A stretch of DNA of 64,000 nt from contig NZ_CP011112.1 of assembly GCF_001190945.1 (NCBI RefSeq), forward strand, positions 558,001-622,000, in the 5' to 3' direction. Of the stretch, positions 8,276 to 15,501 are shown one piece after another (the stretch's first letter is position 1; each line of letters opens with the position of its first letter). A program made the translations under genes and the position numbers. Below the pieces are notes generated by a model. It was not told the origin of the DNA. It did not search any database and saw nothing but the letters and a program-made list of their open reading frames with translations. This DNA is from Luteipulveratus mongoliensis. Its GTDB lineage: Bacteria > Actinomycetota > Actinomycetes > Actinomycetales > Dermatophilaceae.

Positions 8276-8968
8276 CTATGCCTCGAGGACGAAGAAGAGG
8301 AAGCAGACGAAGGCGCTCCGGTCGCCGAGATCGGGCGGCAGGAGTTCGCGTGGCACGTTGGTGGCGTAGGGCGGCTCGCTGACGACGGAGATCCGGAACC
8401 CGGCCTCGGTGAACGCGTCGGTCATCGCATGCAGCGGTCGGTGCCAGTAGGTCAGCGTTGCCTCCTCATCCCCGAAGGTGAACGTTTCCGAGTACTGGGT
8501 GACAGCGAAGTAGTCCCTGGTCGGGTAGTTCACCAAGTAGGCGCTGGGATGGGGCACCGACAAGGTGAGTCGTCCGCCCGGTCGCAGGACGCGCCGCAGC
8601 TCCGTTAGAGGCGCGTGCCAGTCCTGCAGGTAGTGCAAGACCAGAGAGGCGACGACGCCATCGAAGAGATCGTCGTCGAACGGAAGAGGTTCACTGAGGT
8701 CGGCAACGTGGAGGTCAGCGTCCGCGCCCAGTTTCCGCTGCGCGAGCTCGATCATCGCCGGACTGGAGTCGATGCCGGTTACCGTGGCGCCCTTCTCGCG
8801 CAGGCCCTCCGACAGTGGCCCTGCCCCGCAGCCGGCATCGAGGATCCGTCGACTCTGGACGTCGCCGGCCAGGGCGAGCATCGCGGGTCGTGCGTAATAC
8901 GCGTTGAGCAGATTGGACTCGTTGGCGCGGGCATAGGCGCCGGCAAAGGTGTCGTAGTCGGTCTTCAT
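8276..8968 (-). CDS. Class I SAM-dependent methyltransferase
   Basis: The protein has 230 residues. Motif I is ILDAGCGAGPLSEGL, motif II acidic residue VTGIDSSPAM, motif III VADLSEPLPF, and post-motif LRRVLRPGGRLTLSVPHP, so a Rossmann-fold methyltransferase is certain. The substrate is unknown. I chose the ATG at 8968 (MKTDYDTFAGAYAR) because family similarity begins there. However, an in-frame ATG at 9070 has a much better ribosome site (AAGGAG, seven bases away) and would add 34 residues of less typical codon use. No neighbour suggests a pathway. Confidence 0.9.
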   Translation of the reverse strand: MKTDYDTFAGAYARANESNLLNAYYARPAMLALAGDVQSRRILDAGCGAGPLSEGLREKGATVTGIDSSPAMIELAQRKLGADADLHVADLSEPLPFDDDLFDGVVASLVLHYLQDWHAPLTELRRVLRPGGRLTLSVPHPSAYLVNYPTRDYFAVTQYSETFTFGDEEATLTYWHRPLHAMTDAFTEAGFRISVVSEPPYATNVPRELLPPDLGDRSAFVCFLFFVLEA

Positions 8969-9109
8969 GGTGTCGCTTCCCCCAATGGCTGAGCCTTGCT
9001 CGTCACTTATCCGCAAGCGGCCAAGGCCGGATGTCGCATCCGTATGTGGGCCCATCTCGCCTTGTGGCATGACCGTGCTCCTTCATGTTGCTTCATCTGA
9101 ATCAGAGGT

Positions 9110-9460
9110 GTGAGACGTGACAGCAACTCGACGACGTCGCGGCGGCAATGCCTCAGCTCGTGTCAGCACGCGACGGGCTGGGTCGACACCTCCGATCGCG
9201 CGCTGGAGAAGGCCGTGCAGCAGTACGGCAGCAGGCCGAACACGCTCGTGACCGTCGCTGTGGTCGATGACGGCGAGGATGCGAAGGTGTTCTCCCACGC
9301 ACGCGACCGCGCCGACGATCCCCGGCTCAAGGCGTACCTGGCCAATCTGGCACGGCTGTCCCGCGGGACCGGCCCCAGCGACGGTCATGCGCGGCGGGAC
9401 GCGCGTGCAGGCTTGCGGGACGCGTGCCGCCGAGCCGGCGTCGACGTACCCCGCTCTTGA
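9110..9460 (+). CDS. Hypothetical protein, possibly a gene remnant
   Basis: This is a 116-residue frame with a GTG start. From about residue 24 on, codon use is strongly G/C at third positions and the translation looks protein-like (VTVAVVDDGEDAKVFSHARD). No domain is recognised. The first 20 residues look unlike coding sequence and there is no clear ribosome site, so this may be the surviving 3' part of a decayed gene. It precedes the MFS transporter gene by about 105 bp in the same direction. Confidence 0.35.
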   Translation: MRRDSNSTTSRRQCLSSCQHATGWVDTSDRALEKAVQQYGSRPNTLVTVAVVDDGEDAKVFSHARDRADDPRLKAYLANLARLSRGTGPSDGHARRDARAGLRDACRRAGVDVPRS

Positions 9461-9566
9461 AACCGAGGCGACGCAGCCTGCAGTCGATCTGAAACCGCGT
9501 CGAAACTGGCCGTCCCTAGGTTCCTTCGCAGACCTATTCATCCACGTCTGCCCGAAGGAGGCCGCC

Positions 9567-11039
9567 ATGACTGACGTTGCAACCACGAGTGGCACCACGG
9601 CGAAATCGCCCGCACCACACACCTACACGTCGCTGCGTGCGGCGTGGATCCCGCTGGCCGCCTTGTGCCTGGCCTTCTTCGTCGAGATGGTCGACAACAC
9701 ACTGTTGTCCATCGCGCTGCCGACGATCGGCCGCGACCTCGGCAGCGGCACGACCGCGCTGCAGTGGGTGACCGGCGCGTACTCGCTGACGTTCGGCGGC
9801 CTGCTGCTGACGGCCGGCTCGGTGGCCGACCGCTTCGGACGCCGCCGGGTTCTGCTGATCGGACTCGCGCTGTTCGGGGTGCTCAGCCTGGCCGTGGTCG
9901 CCGTCCACTCGACAGGTGAGCTCATCGCGCTGCGGGCGGCCCTCGGCGTGGCGGCCGCAGCGATGGCGCCGATCACCAACTCGCTGGTCTTCCGGCTGTT
10001 CGACGACAAGGCGCTGCGGATGCGCGCGATCACGGTGATGATCGTGGTCGGCATGTCCGGCTTCATCCTCGGCCCGCTGCTCGGCGGCACCGCGCTGGCC
10101 CACGTCCGCTGGGAGTGGCTGCTGCTCGTCAACGCGCCGATCGCGCTGATCGCGTGCATCGGCGTACGACTGGGCGTGGCGCCCGACCGCCGCGAGGACC
10201 TCACCCGAGACGCACTCGACCTGCCCGGCGCAGCCTTGAGCATCGCCATGATCGGCCTGGCCTGCTACTCACTGACCAGTGGCGTACAGCATGGCTGGTT
10301 CGCTCCGATCACGCTCGCCTGCGCGCTCGGCGCGGTGGTCGCCGTCGTCGCCTGGGTGCGACACGAACGGCGCACCGCAGCCCCGATGCTCGATCTGGGG
10401 ATCCTGTCCAACGGCACCGTCCGCGGCGCGATCCTCGCGCAGCTCGGCACCGCGATCGCGATGGCCGCGGTGATGTTCGGCCTGATCCTGCACTTCCAGT
10501 ACGCCTATGGCTGGAGCCCGGTCCGCGCTGGCCTGGCGAACCTGCCGATGATCGCGACGATGCTGCTGGCGTCCCCGCTGTCGGAGTGGCTCGGCAAGCG
10601 ATTCGGTCACCGCATCGCCTGCATCGTGGGCGCCGCCTGTCTGACCGTCTCGCTCGTGGGGATGGCCTGGGGTGTCGAGCACGGCTACGTGGCGATCGCG
10701 ATCTCGATGGTCGTGATGACCATCGGTCTGCGGACGGTGATGACCATCTGTGCGGTCGCCCTCGTCGACGCGATGCCGGCGAACCGTACGTCGATCGGAG
10801 CTGCGCTCAACGACACCGCGCAGGAGGTCGGCTCGAGCGTCGGCACGGCTGTGGTCGGCACGCTGATCGCCGCACTCGTGACCGCCCAGCTCCCCGCAGG
10901 CACCTGGAGCGCCAGCCTCGTGGCGTCCTTCTTCCACGGCGAGCGCGTCACGTACGCCGTACTCGCCGTGATCGTCGGCCTGGTCGCCCTGGGTGGCGCG
11001 CTCAGCCTGACCGACTCTCGCCAGGTCGAGGAGAGCTGA
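9567..11039 (+). CDS. DHA2-type MFS drug/proton antiporter
   Basis: The protein has 490 residues, with about 14 hydrophobic helices, the number expected for the EmrB/QacA (DHA2) subfamily. The A-like motif between helices 2 and 3 is GSVADRFGRRRVLLIG. The antiporter region in helix 5 is GMSGFILGPLLGG. The start ATG is preceded by AAGGAGG at 9554-9560. Such proteins export drugs or metabolites using the proton gradient; the substrate cannot be predicted. No regulator is adjacent; the next gene is convergent. Confidence 0.93.
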   Translation: MTDVATTSGTTAKSPAPHTYTSLRAAWIPLAALCLAFFVEMVDNTLLSIALPTIGRDLGSGTTALQWVTGAYSLTFGGLLLTAGSVADRFGRRRVLLIGLALFGVLSLAVVAVHSTGELIALRAALGVAAAAMAPITNSLVFRLFDDKALRMRAITVMIVVGMSGFILGPLLGGTALAHVRWEWLLLVNAPIALIACIGVRLGVAPDRREDLTRDALDLPGAALSIAMIGLACYSLTSGVQHGWFAPITLACALGAVVAVVAWVRHERRTAAPMLDLGILSNGTVRGAILAQLGTAIAMAAVMFGLILHFQYAYGWSPVRAGLANLPMIATMLLASPLSEWLGKRFGHRIACIVGAACLTVSLVGMAWGVEHGYVAIAISMVVMTIGLRTVMTICAVALVDAMPANRTSIGAALNDTAQEVGSSVGTAVVGTLIAALVTAQLPAGTWSASLVASFFHGERVTYAVLAVIVGLVALGGALSLTDSRQVEES

Positions 11040-11062
11040 GGCGCGACGCTGAGCGCGATCGA

Positions 11063-11557
11063 TCAGACGGCGCGAAGGCGAGGCTGCTGGACGAGTCGAG
11101 GGTGGTGTCCGGCGCGGCGATCCATGAGGCCGGCCCACCCGTGTGGGGTCACCACGTAGACGTCGCCGTCGAACCCGTCGCGGAGGTGGTTGGAGTAGCG
11201 CCAGTCACGAATACACGTCCACTCGTCGCGAGAGTCGATCGCTCGACCCTCGCGGCAGACGACGGTGATGAACACTGCCGTCAGGCCACCGCCGCGCGTC
11301 TTGCTCCAGACGTGCGGCGGTGCCAGCTCGTGCGCCGCTTCGCAGAAGGCCTCCGACACGGACGAGTCGATGCCGGGCACCGACCACTCCGTCGGGAAGG
11401 GCACCTTCTGCTCGATGATGTGCGTGCCGACGACGTCTTGGGAGTCGGCGTCCACCCGGGCGACGACGACGTCGCCGTACGACGGCTTGGCCTTCTGCAG
11501 GATCGACTCGATCACCGTTGCGGCGTCTTCGAGCATCCACCACTCTCTCCGATTCAT
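11063..11557 (-). CDS. Conserved-looking hypothetical protein
   Basis: The protein has 164 residues with no signal peptide or membrane helix. The start is taken at MNRREWWMLED; the ATG at 11536 (MLEDAATV) is an alternative, with GGAGAG about nine bases upstream. Codon use is typical of the genome. No family is recognised. The gene converges with the MFS gene and is divergent from the next hypothetical gene. In the 145-bp gap to that gene are TTCTCCACAGG and a CCTGTGGATAT in opposite orientation, which resemble DnaA boxes. Confidence 0.65.
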   Translation of the reverse strand: MNRREWWMLEDAATVIESILQKAKPSYGDVVVARVDADSQDVVGTHIIEQKVPFPTEWSVPGIDSSVSEAFCEAAHELAPPHVWSKTRGGGLTAVFITVVCREGRAIDSRDEWTCIRDWRYSNHLRDGFDGDVYVVTPHGWAGLMDRRAGHHPRLVQQPRLRAV

Positions 11558-11702
11558 ACGGGCAGAGTGCCCGAACTCGCCTCGGCGGCCGCTGGGTTCT
11601 CCACAGGGGCTGCCCGTCGGCCGTCCCTGTGGATATCTCGACGAGCAGGTTCCTCGCTGGTGGTTTCCTGACCCCAAGGATCACGACGAAGGGGCGTAGG
11701 CC

Positions 11703-12197
11703 ATGGGGTTCAGCACGACGTACCTGGGGCGGTTCGATATCAGCCCGGTGCTCAATCGGGAGGAGGTCGAGTGGCTGCGTTCGTACGCGCGGATGCTCGA
11801 CCGCGACCCTGACGACCCGTACGCCGTGCCGATGAACCCGGGAGCCGCGCCTCTGGTCGAGCACCCGGAGTCGCGCGCCGGGTCCACCTGGAGGTCGGAT
11901 GGTCTGTTCCGGTGTGACTGGCAGCCGTGCCCGGACGGGTGCTGCCTGGTGTGGCAGGGGACCGAGAAGTCCAACAACGCAATGCGGGAGCTGACCTACC
12001 TCATCGATCACTTCCTGCGACCTGGGGCGCACGCGCATCGTGACCAGCGGAGCGATTTCGCCGCATTCACCTTCGACCACGTGGTCAAGGGCGTCATCGC
12101 TGCCGAGCGCGGCGACACCCGGAAGCTGTTCTTGCTCGAGGCACGCGACAACGAGATCGTCGAGCGGACGCTGGTCCCTGGTAGTTCAGAATGGTGA
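11703..12197 (+). CDS. Hypothetical cytosolic protein
   Basis: The protein has 164 residues, starting MGFSTTYLGRFDISPVLN. It contains a Cys/Trp-rich centre (RCDWQPCPDGCCLVWQG), which could bind metal or be structural. The sequence looks like a protein family of unknown function found in actinobacteria, but I cannot name a domain. The start ATG is the first residue of the recognisable part. No ribosome site stronger than AAGGGG about 12 bases upstream is seen. Confidence 0.65.
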   Translation: MGFSTTYLGRFDISPVLNREEVEWLRSYARMLDRDPDDPYAVPMNPGAAPLVEHPESRAGSTWRSDGLFRCDWQPCPDGCCLVWQGTEKSNNAMRELTYLIDHFLRPGAHAHRDQRSDFAAFTFDHVVKGVIAAERGDTRKLFLLEARDNEIVERTLVPGSSEW

Positions 12198-12297
12198 ATG
12201 GGTCCCGAGGAAAAGATTCGGCGCGTATCGGTGGATGTCGTGGGCGTATCGAAAATCGCATACGCCGGCGCAACGGTCGGCCGCCTTCAGTGGAGGC

Positions 12298-13581
12298 ATG
12301 GACTACAGCGCATCGATGGACAACGAATCCAAGCGGGGGATCGACCGGCGCCGGCTGCTCGGCTGGAGCGGGCTTGCAGCTGCCGGCGCGGTCGCGGGGC
12401 CTCTGCTAGGCAGCGAATCCGCCCACGCCGCAACCAAACTCGACACGGCGTACGACAAGGTGCCGCCGGCCACTCGGCCGGGCGGCGCGTACGACCGGTA
12501 TGTCGCGCAGCTGGCTGCCGAGGGCAAGTTCTCCGGCGTCGTGATGCTGTCGCATCGCGGTCGGACGGTGCTGTCCCGCAGCTACGGGATGGCCGACCGC
12601 GAGAAGAAGATCCGCATCCATGAGGGCACGGCGTTCAACCTCAGCTCGGCGGGCAAACCGTTCCACGCGGTGGCCATCCTGCAGCTGGCACAGGAGGGCA
12701 AGCTGAACCTGTGGGACACCGTCGGCGCCCATCTGAAGGGCTTCGACAAGGACATCGCCGAGCAGGTGACCATCCACCACATGCTCAGCGGCACCTCCGG
12801 GATGAACAGCCCCGACGAAGATCTGGACCGCATCACCAACAGCCGTGAAGAGGTGCAGGCGGACAACGAGAAGTGGTCGCGGCAGTCGAAGCTCGCGGCG
12901 CCGGTCGGGACGCCCACCGAGCATGCCGGCTCCGAGGTCGGGATCCTGTCGCTGATCGTCGAGTCCGTGAGCGGGATGTCGTACTGGGACTACGTCGAGA
13001 AGCACGTCTTCCGGCGGTGTGGCATGACCGGTACGGCGTTCTACACCAGGGCGCAGTGGCTCACCGACGAGCACATCGCGCACTCGTACATGCGGATCGC
13101 CGATGGCAGCAGCGTGGATGCCGTCCGCAACCTCGACAAGGGCAGCCCGGACCCCTATCAGCTGGGCAAGAACGCGGCCCGCAGCTTCATCGCGCCTCCC
13201 GGCGACGCCGGCTTCGCCACCGCGCCGGACCTCGTCCGGTTCGCCAACGCGCTGTACGACGGGACGGCGCTGGACCCGCATTACAACGAGCTGTTCGTCG
13301 GGCCCAAGGTCGTGCATCGACCCCAAGGAGGCGGCCTTGCGGCGCACGCGGGTGCCAAGTCCGTGCCCGCCGACGCGTCGTTCGGGTCGTACTCACTCCC
13401 GGTGAGCATCGTGCAAGGTCAGTGGCTGGTCGGTCGCGCCGGCGTCAACCCGGGCAGCTTCGCCAGCTGGAACATCTATCCGGACAGCGGATGGGTGGGC
13501 GTCATCCTCGGCAACGACGACAACGCGCCGTTCATCGACATCATCAATCAGGAGATGGCGGCCATCCTCGGCACGACCTGA
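12298..13581 (+). CDS. Tat-exported beta-lactamase-fold serine hydrolase-like protein
   Basis: The protein has 427 residues. A twin-arginine leader (DRRRLLGWSGLAAAG) with cleavage near SAHA shows export. The beta-lactamase/class C fold is clear, with the nucleophile motif Ser117-Ala-Gly-Lys120 in NLSSAGKPFHA. The usual YxN motif is not seen: where it should lie, the sequence reads TEHAGSEVG. The usual HxG/KTG is replaced by GRAGVNPG. Either the catalytic base is provided differently or the protein has lost hydrolase activity. The ATG at 12298 has GGAGG only one base away; the ATG at 12316 is an alternative. An extended inverted repeat lies just downstream. Confidence 0.85.
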   Translation: MDYSASMDNESKRGIDRRRLLGWSGLAAAGAVAGPLLGSESAHAATKLDTAYDKVPPATRPGGAYDRYVAQLAAEGKFSGVVMLSHRGRTVLSRSYGMADREKKIRIHEGTAFNLSSAGKPFHAVAILQLAQEGKLNLWDTVGAHLKGFDKDIAEQVTIHHMLSGTSGMNSPDEDLDRITNSREEVQADNEKWSRQSKLAAPVGTPTEHAGSEVGILSLIVESVSGMSYWDYVEKHVFRRCGMTGTAFYTRAQWLTDEHIAHSYMRIADGSSVDAVRNLDKGSPDPYQLGKNAARSFIAPPGDAGFATAPDLVRFANALYDGTALDPHYNELFVGPKVVHRPQGGGLAAHAGAKSVPADASFGSYSLPVSIVQGQWLVGRAGVNPGSFASWNIYPDSGWVGVILGNDDNAPFIDIINQEMAAILGTT

Positions 13582-13719
13582 CGAGTCCTGCGTACGCCGG
13601 TCCTCTTCGACTACCCCGCCGAAACGGGCACTTCCCCTGGTGGGATGACTGGTCATCTCACCAGGGGAAGTGGTCACATCAGCGGGGTAGTCGGCGTATG
13701 CGAGTCCTGCGTACGCCGG
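13582..13719. repeat. Nested inverted repeat flanked by 19-bp direct repeats
   Basis: A direct repeat of 19 bases, CGAGTCCTGCGTACGCCGG, occurs at 13582-13600 and 13701-13719. Between the copies lies a symmetric structure. Inner arms 13629-13649 and 13652-13672 match at 20 of 21 positions around a 2-nt centre. Outer arms GACTACCCCGC (13609-13619) and GCGGGGTAGTC (13682-13692) are perfect and separated from the inner arms by 9 bases on each side. No T-run follows. It could be a terminator, a large operator or a small mobile repeat. Confidence 0.85.
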
Positions 13720-13748
13720 CGATATGTCGCGCTGCTTAGCCTGCAGGT

Positions 13749-14426
13749 ATGCGTGTGCTGATCGTGGAGGACGAGCCCTACCTGGCGGAGGCCGTCCGCG
13801 ACGGTCTCCGCCTGGAGGCGATCGCGGCCGACATCGCCGGCGACGGGAGCTCGGCCCTGGAGCTGCTCGACACCAACTCGTACGACATCGCCGTCCTCGA
13901 CCGGGACATCCCGGGCCCCTCCGGGGACGAGATCGCTCGCCGAATCGTGGCCTCTGGCAACGGGATTCCGATCCTCATGCTCACCGCCGCGGACCGGATC
14001 GACGACAAGGCGTCCGGGTTTGAGATCGGCGCGGACGACTACCTCACCAAACCGTTCGAGCTGCGGGAGCTCGTCCTGCGGCTGCGGGCGCTCGACCGTC
14101 GACGCGCGTACGCCCGTCCTCCGGTCAGCGAGATCGCGGGCCTCCGGCTGGATCCGTTCCGCCGTGAGGTGTTTCGCGACGGCCAGTACGTCGCCCTCAC
14201 CCGGAAGCAGTTCGCCGTGCTCGAGGTCCTCATCGCTGCCGGGGGCGGAGTCGTCAGCGCGGAGGAGCTGCTGGAACGGGCCTGGGACGAGAACGCAGAC
14301 CCGTTCACCAATGCCGTACGCATCACGGTCTCTGCGCTGCGCAAGCGGCTCGGCGAGCCCTGGGTCATCGCCACCGTGCCTGGGGTCGGCTACCGCATCG
14401 ACGCGCGTGACGGTGATCGTGCGTAG
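13749..14426 (+). CDS. OmpR/PhoB-family response regulator
   Basis: The protein has 225 residues. The receiver domain (1-115) has the acidic pair in LIVEDEP, the phosphoacceptor Asp in IAVLDRDIPG, Thr in MLTAADR and Lys in DYLTKPF. The winged-helix output domain (about 128-220) contains ALTRKQFAVLEVL and GVGYRID. It should bind DNA as a tandem dimer after phosphorylation by the kinase encoded immediately downstream, with which it overlaps. The nested palindrome just upstream could take part in its control, but nothing shows that directly. Confidence 0.95.
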   Translation: MRVLIVEDEPYLAEAVRDGLRLEAIAADIAGDGSSALELLDTNSYDIAVLDRDIPGPSGDEIARRIVASGNGIPILMLTAADRIDDKASGFEIGADDYLTKPFELRELVLRLRALDRRRAYARPPVSEIAGLRLDPFRREVFRDGQYVALTRKQFAVLEVLIAAGGGVVSAEELLERAWDENADPFTNAVRITVSALRKRLGEPWVIATVPGVGYRIDARDGDRA

Positions 14427-15501
14427 GGCGCCCGGGTTGAGCGTTCGCCTCAAGTTCACCCTCAGCTACGCCGGCTTCCTCATGCTCGCGGGCGCCCTAC
14501 TGCTCGCTGCGGGGTGGGTGTTCCTGATTCGGGTGAAGCACGTCGGGTTGATCATCGACCCCGACTACAAGTACGCCGTCCTGCGCGCTCTTGCGCCGAC
14601 CGCGGCAGTCGCGCTGGTGTTCCTCCTCGTGTTTGGTCTCCTGGGCGGGTGGATTCTCGCCGGGCGCATGCTCGCCCCGATGACGCGCATCACCGACGCC
14701 ACCCGCCTGGCCGCGGACGGATCGCTCTCCCATCGCATCCGGCTGGAAGGCCGCAAGGACGAGTTCCGCGAGCTCGCCGATGACTTCGACACGATGCTCG
14801 CGCAGCTCGAGGCTCACGATGCCGAGCAGCAGCGATTCGCAGCCAACGCCTCCCACGAGCTGCGCACTCCGCTCGCGATCACGCAAACACTGCTCGACGT
14901 GGCTCGCACTGATCCGAATCTCGACACCGCCCGGCTCATCGACCGTCTCCAGGTCGTCAACACCCGGGCGATCGACCTCACCGAAGCACTGCTCGTCCTC
15001 AGTCGCAGCAACCAACGGTCCTTCGCTCGGGAACACGTTGATCTGTCCCTCATCGCGGAAGAGGCGGCCGAAACACTCCTCCCGCTTGCCGAGCAGCGCG
15101 AGATCTCGCTCGACGTGACGGGTGAGACGACCCGGACCGTCGGCTCCGCGGCGCTCGCACTGCAGATGGTGATGAACCTCGTTCAGAACGCCATCGTCCA
15201 CAACATCCCGGCCGGCGGCACCGTGACGGTCCACACCGAGTCGCAACCCGACGCGAGCGTGCTGAGGGTCGAGAACACCGGTCCTCAGCTCGCGCCTGAC
15301 CGGGTGCGCACTCTCACCGAGCCCTTTCAACGCGGAGCCGAGCGTGCGCGTACGCACGAGCACGTCGGTGCCGGCCTCGGGCTGGCCATCGTGCACAGCA
15401 TCGTCCGAGCGCACGACGGCACGCTCGACCTCACACCCCGCCCGACTGGCGGACTCGTCGTCACGGTTCGACTGCCGCGGCTCAAAGTGTTGGGGGAGTA
15501 G
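14407..15501 (+). CDS. HAMP-domain sensor histidine kinase
   Basis: The protein has about 364 residues. Two transmembrane helices are seen (about 18-40 and 58-80) with only a short extracellular loop, followed by HAMP (AGRMLAPMTRITDATRLA) and HisKA with the phosphorylated His in NASHELRTPLAITQ. The HATPase domain has the N box VMNLVQNAIVHN and G box GAGLGLAIVHSIV. Several GTG codons (14407, 14413, 14419) could be the start; all overlap the response regulator gene, so the pair is coupled. The gene ends inside the last codons of the convergent oxidoreductase gene, with a 20-nt tail-to-tail overlap. Confidence 0.92.
   Translation: MTVIVRRAPGLSVRLKFTLSYAGFLMLAGALLLAAGWVFLIRVKHVGLIIDPDYKYAVLRALAPTAAVALVFLLVFGLLGGWILAGRMLAPMTRITDATRLAADGSLSHRIRLEGRKDEFRELADDFDTMLAQLEAHDAEQQRFAANASHELRTPLAITQTLLDVARTDPNLDTARLIDRLQVVNTRAIDLTEALLVLSRSNQRSFAREHVDLSLIAEEAAETLLPLAEQREISLDVTGETTRTVGSAALALQMVMNLVQNAIVHNIPAGGTVTVHTESQPDASVLRVENTGPQLAPDRVRTLTEPFQRGAERARTHEHVGAGLGLAIVHSIVRAHDGTLDLTPRPTGGLVVTVRLPRLKVLGE

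Noticed and set aside
9083-9622. 179-codon minus-strand frame
   Set aside because: It crosses the start of the MFS gene and looks like a shadow frame; the opposite strand has better codon statistics.
10115-11671. 518-codon open frame on the plus strand
   Set aside because: It overlaps the MFS gene in another frame and runs through two oppositely oriented genes; Arg-rich composition and no domains.
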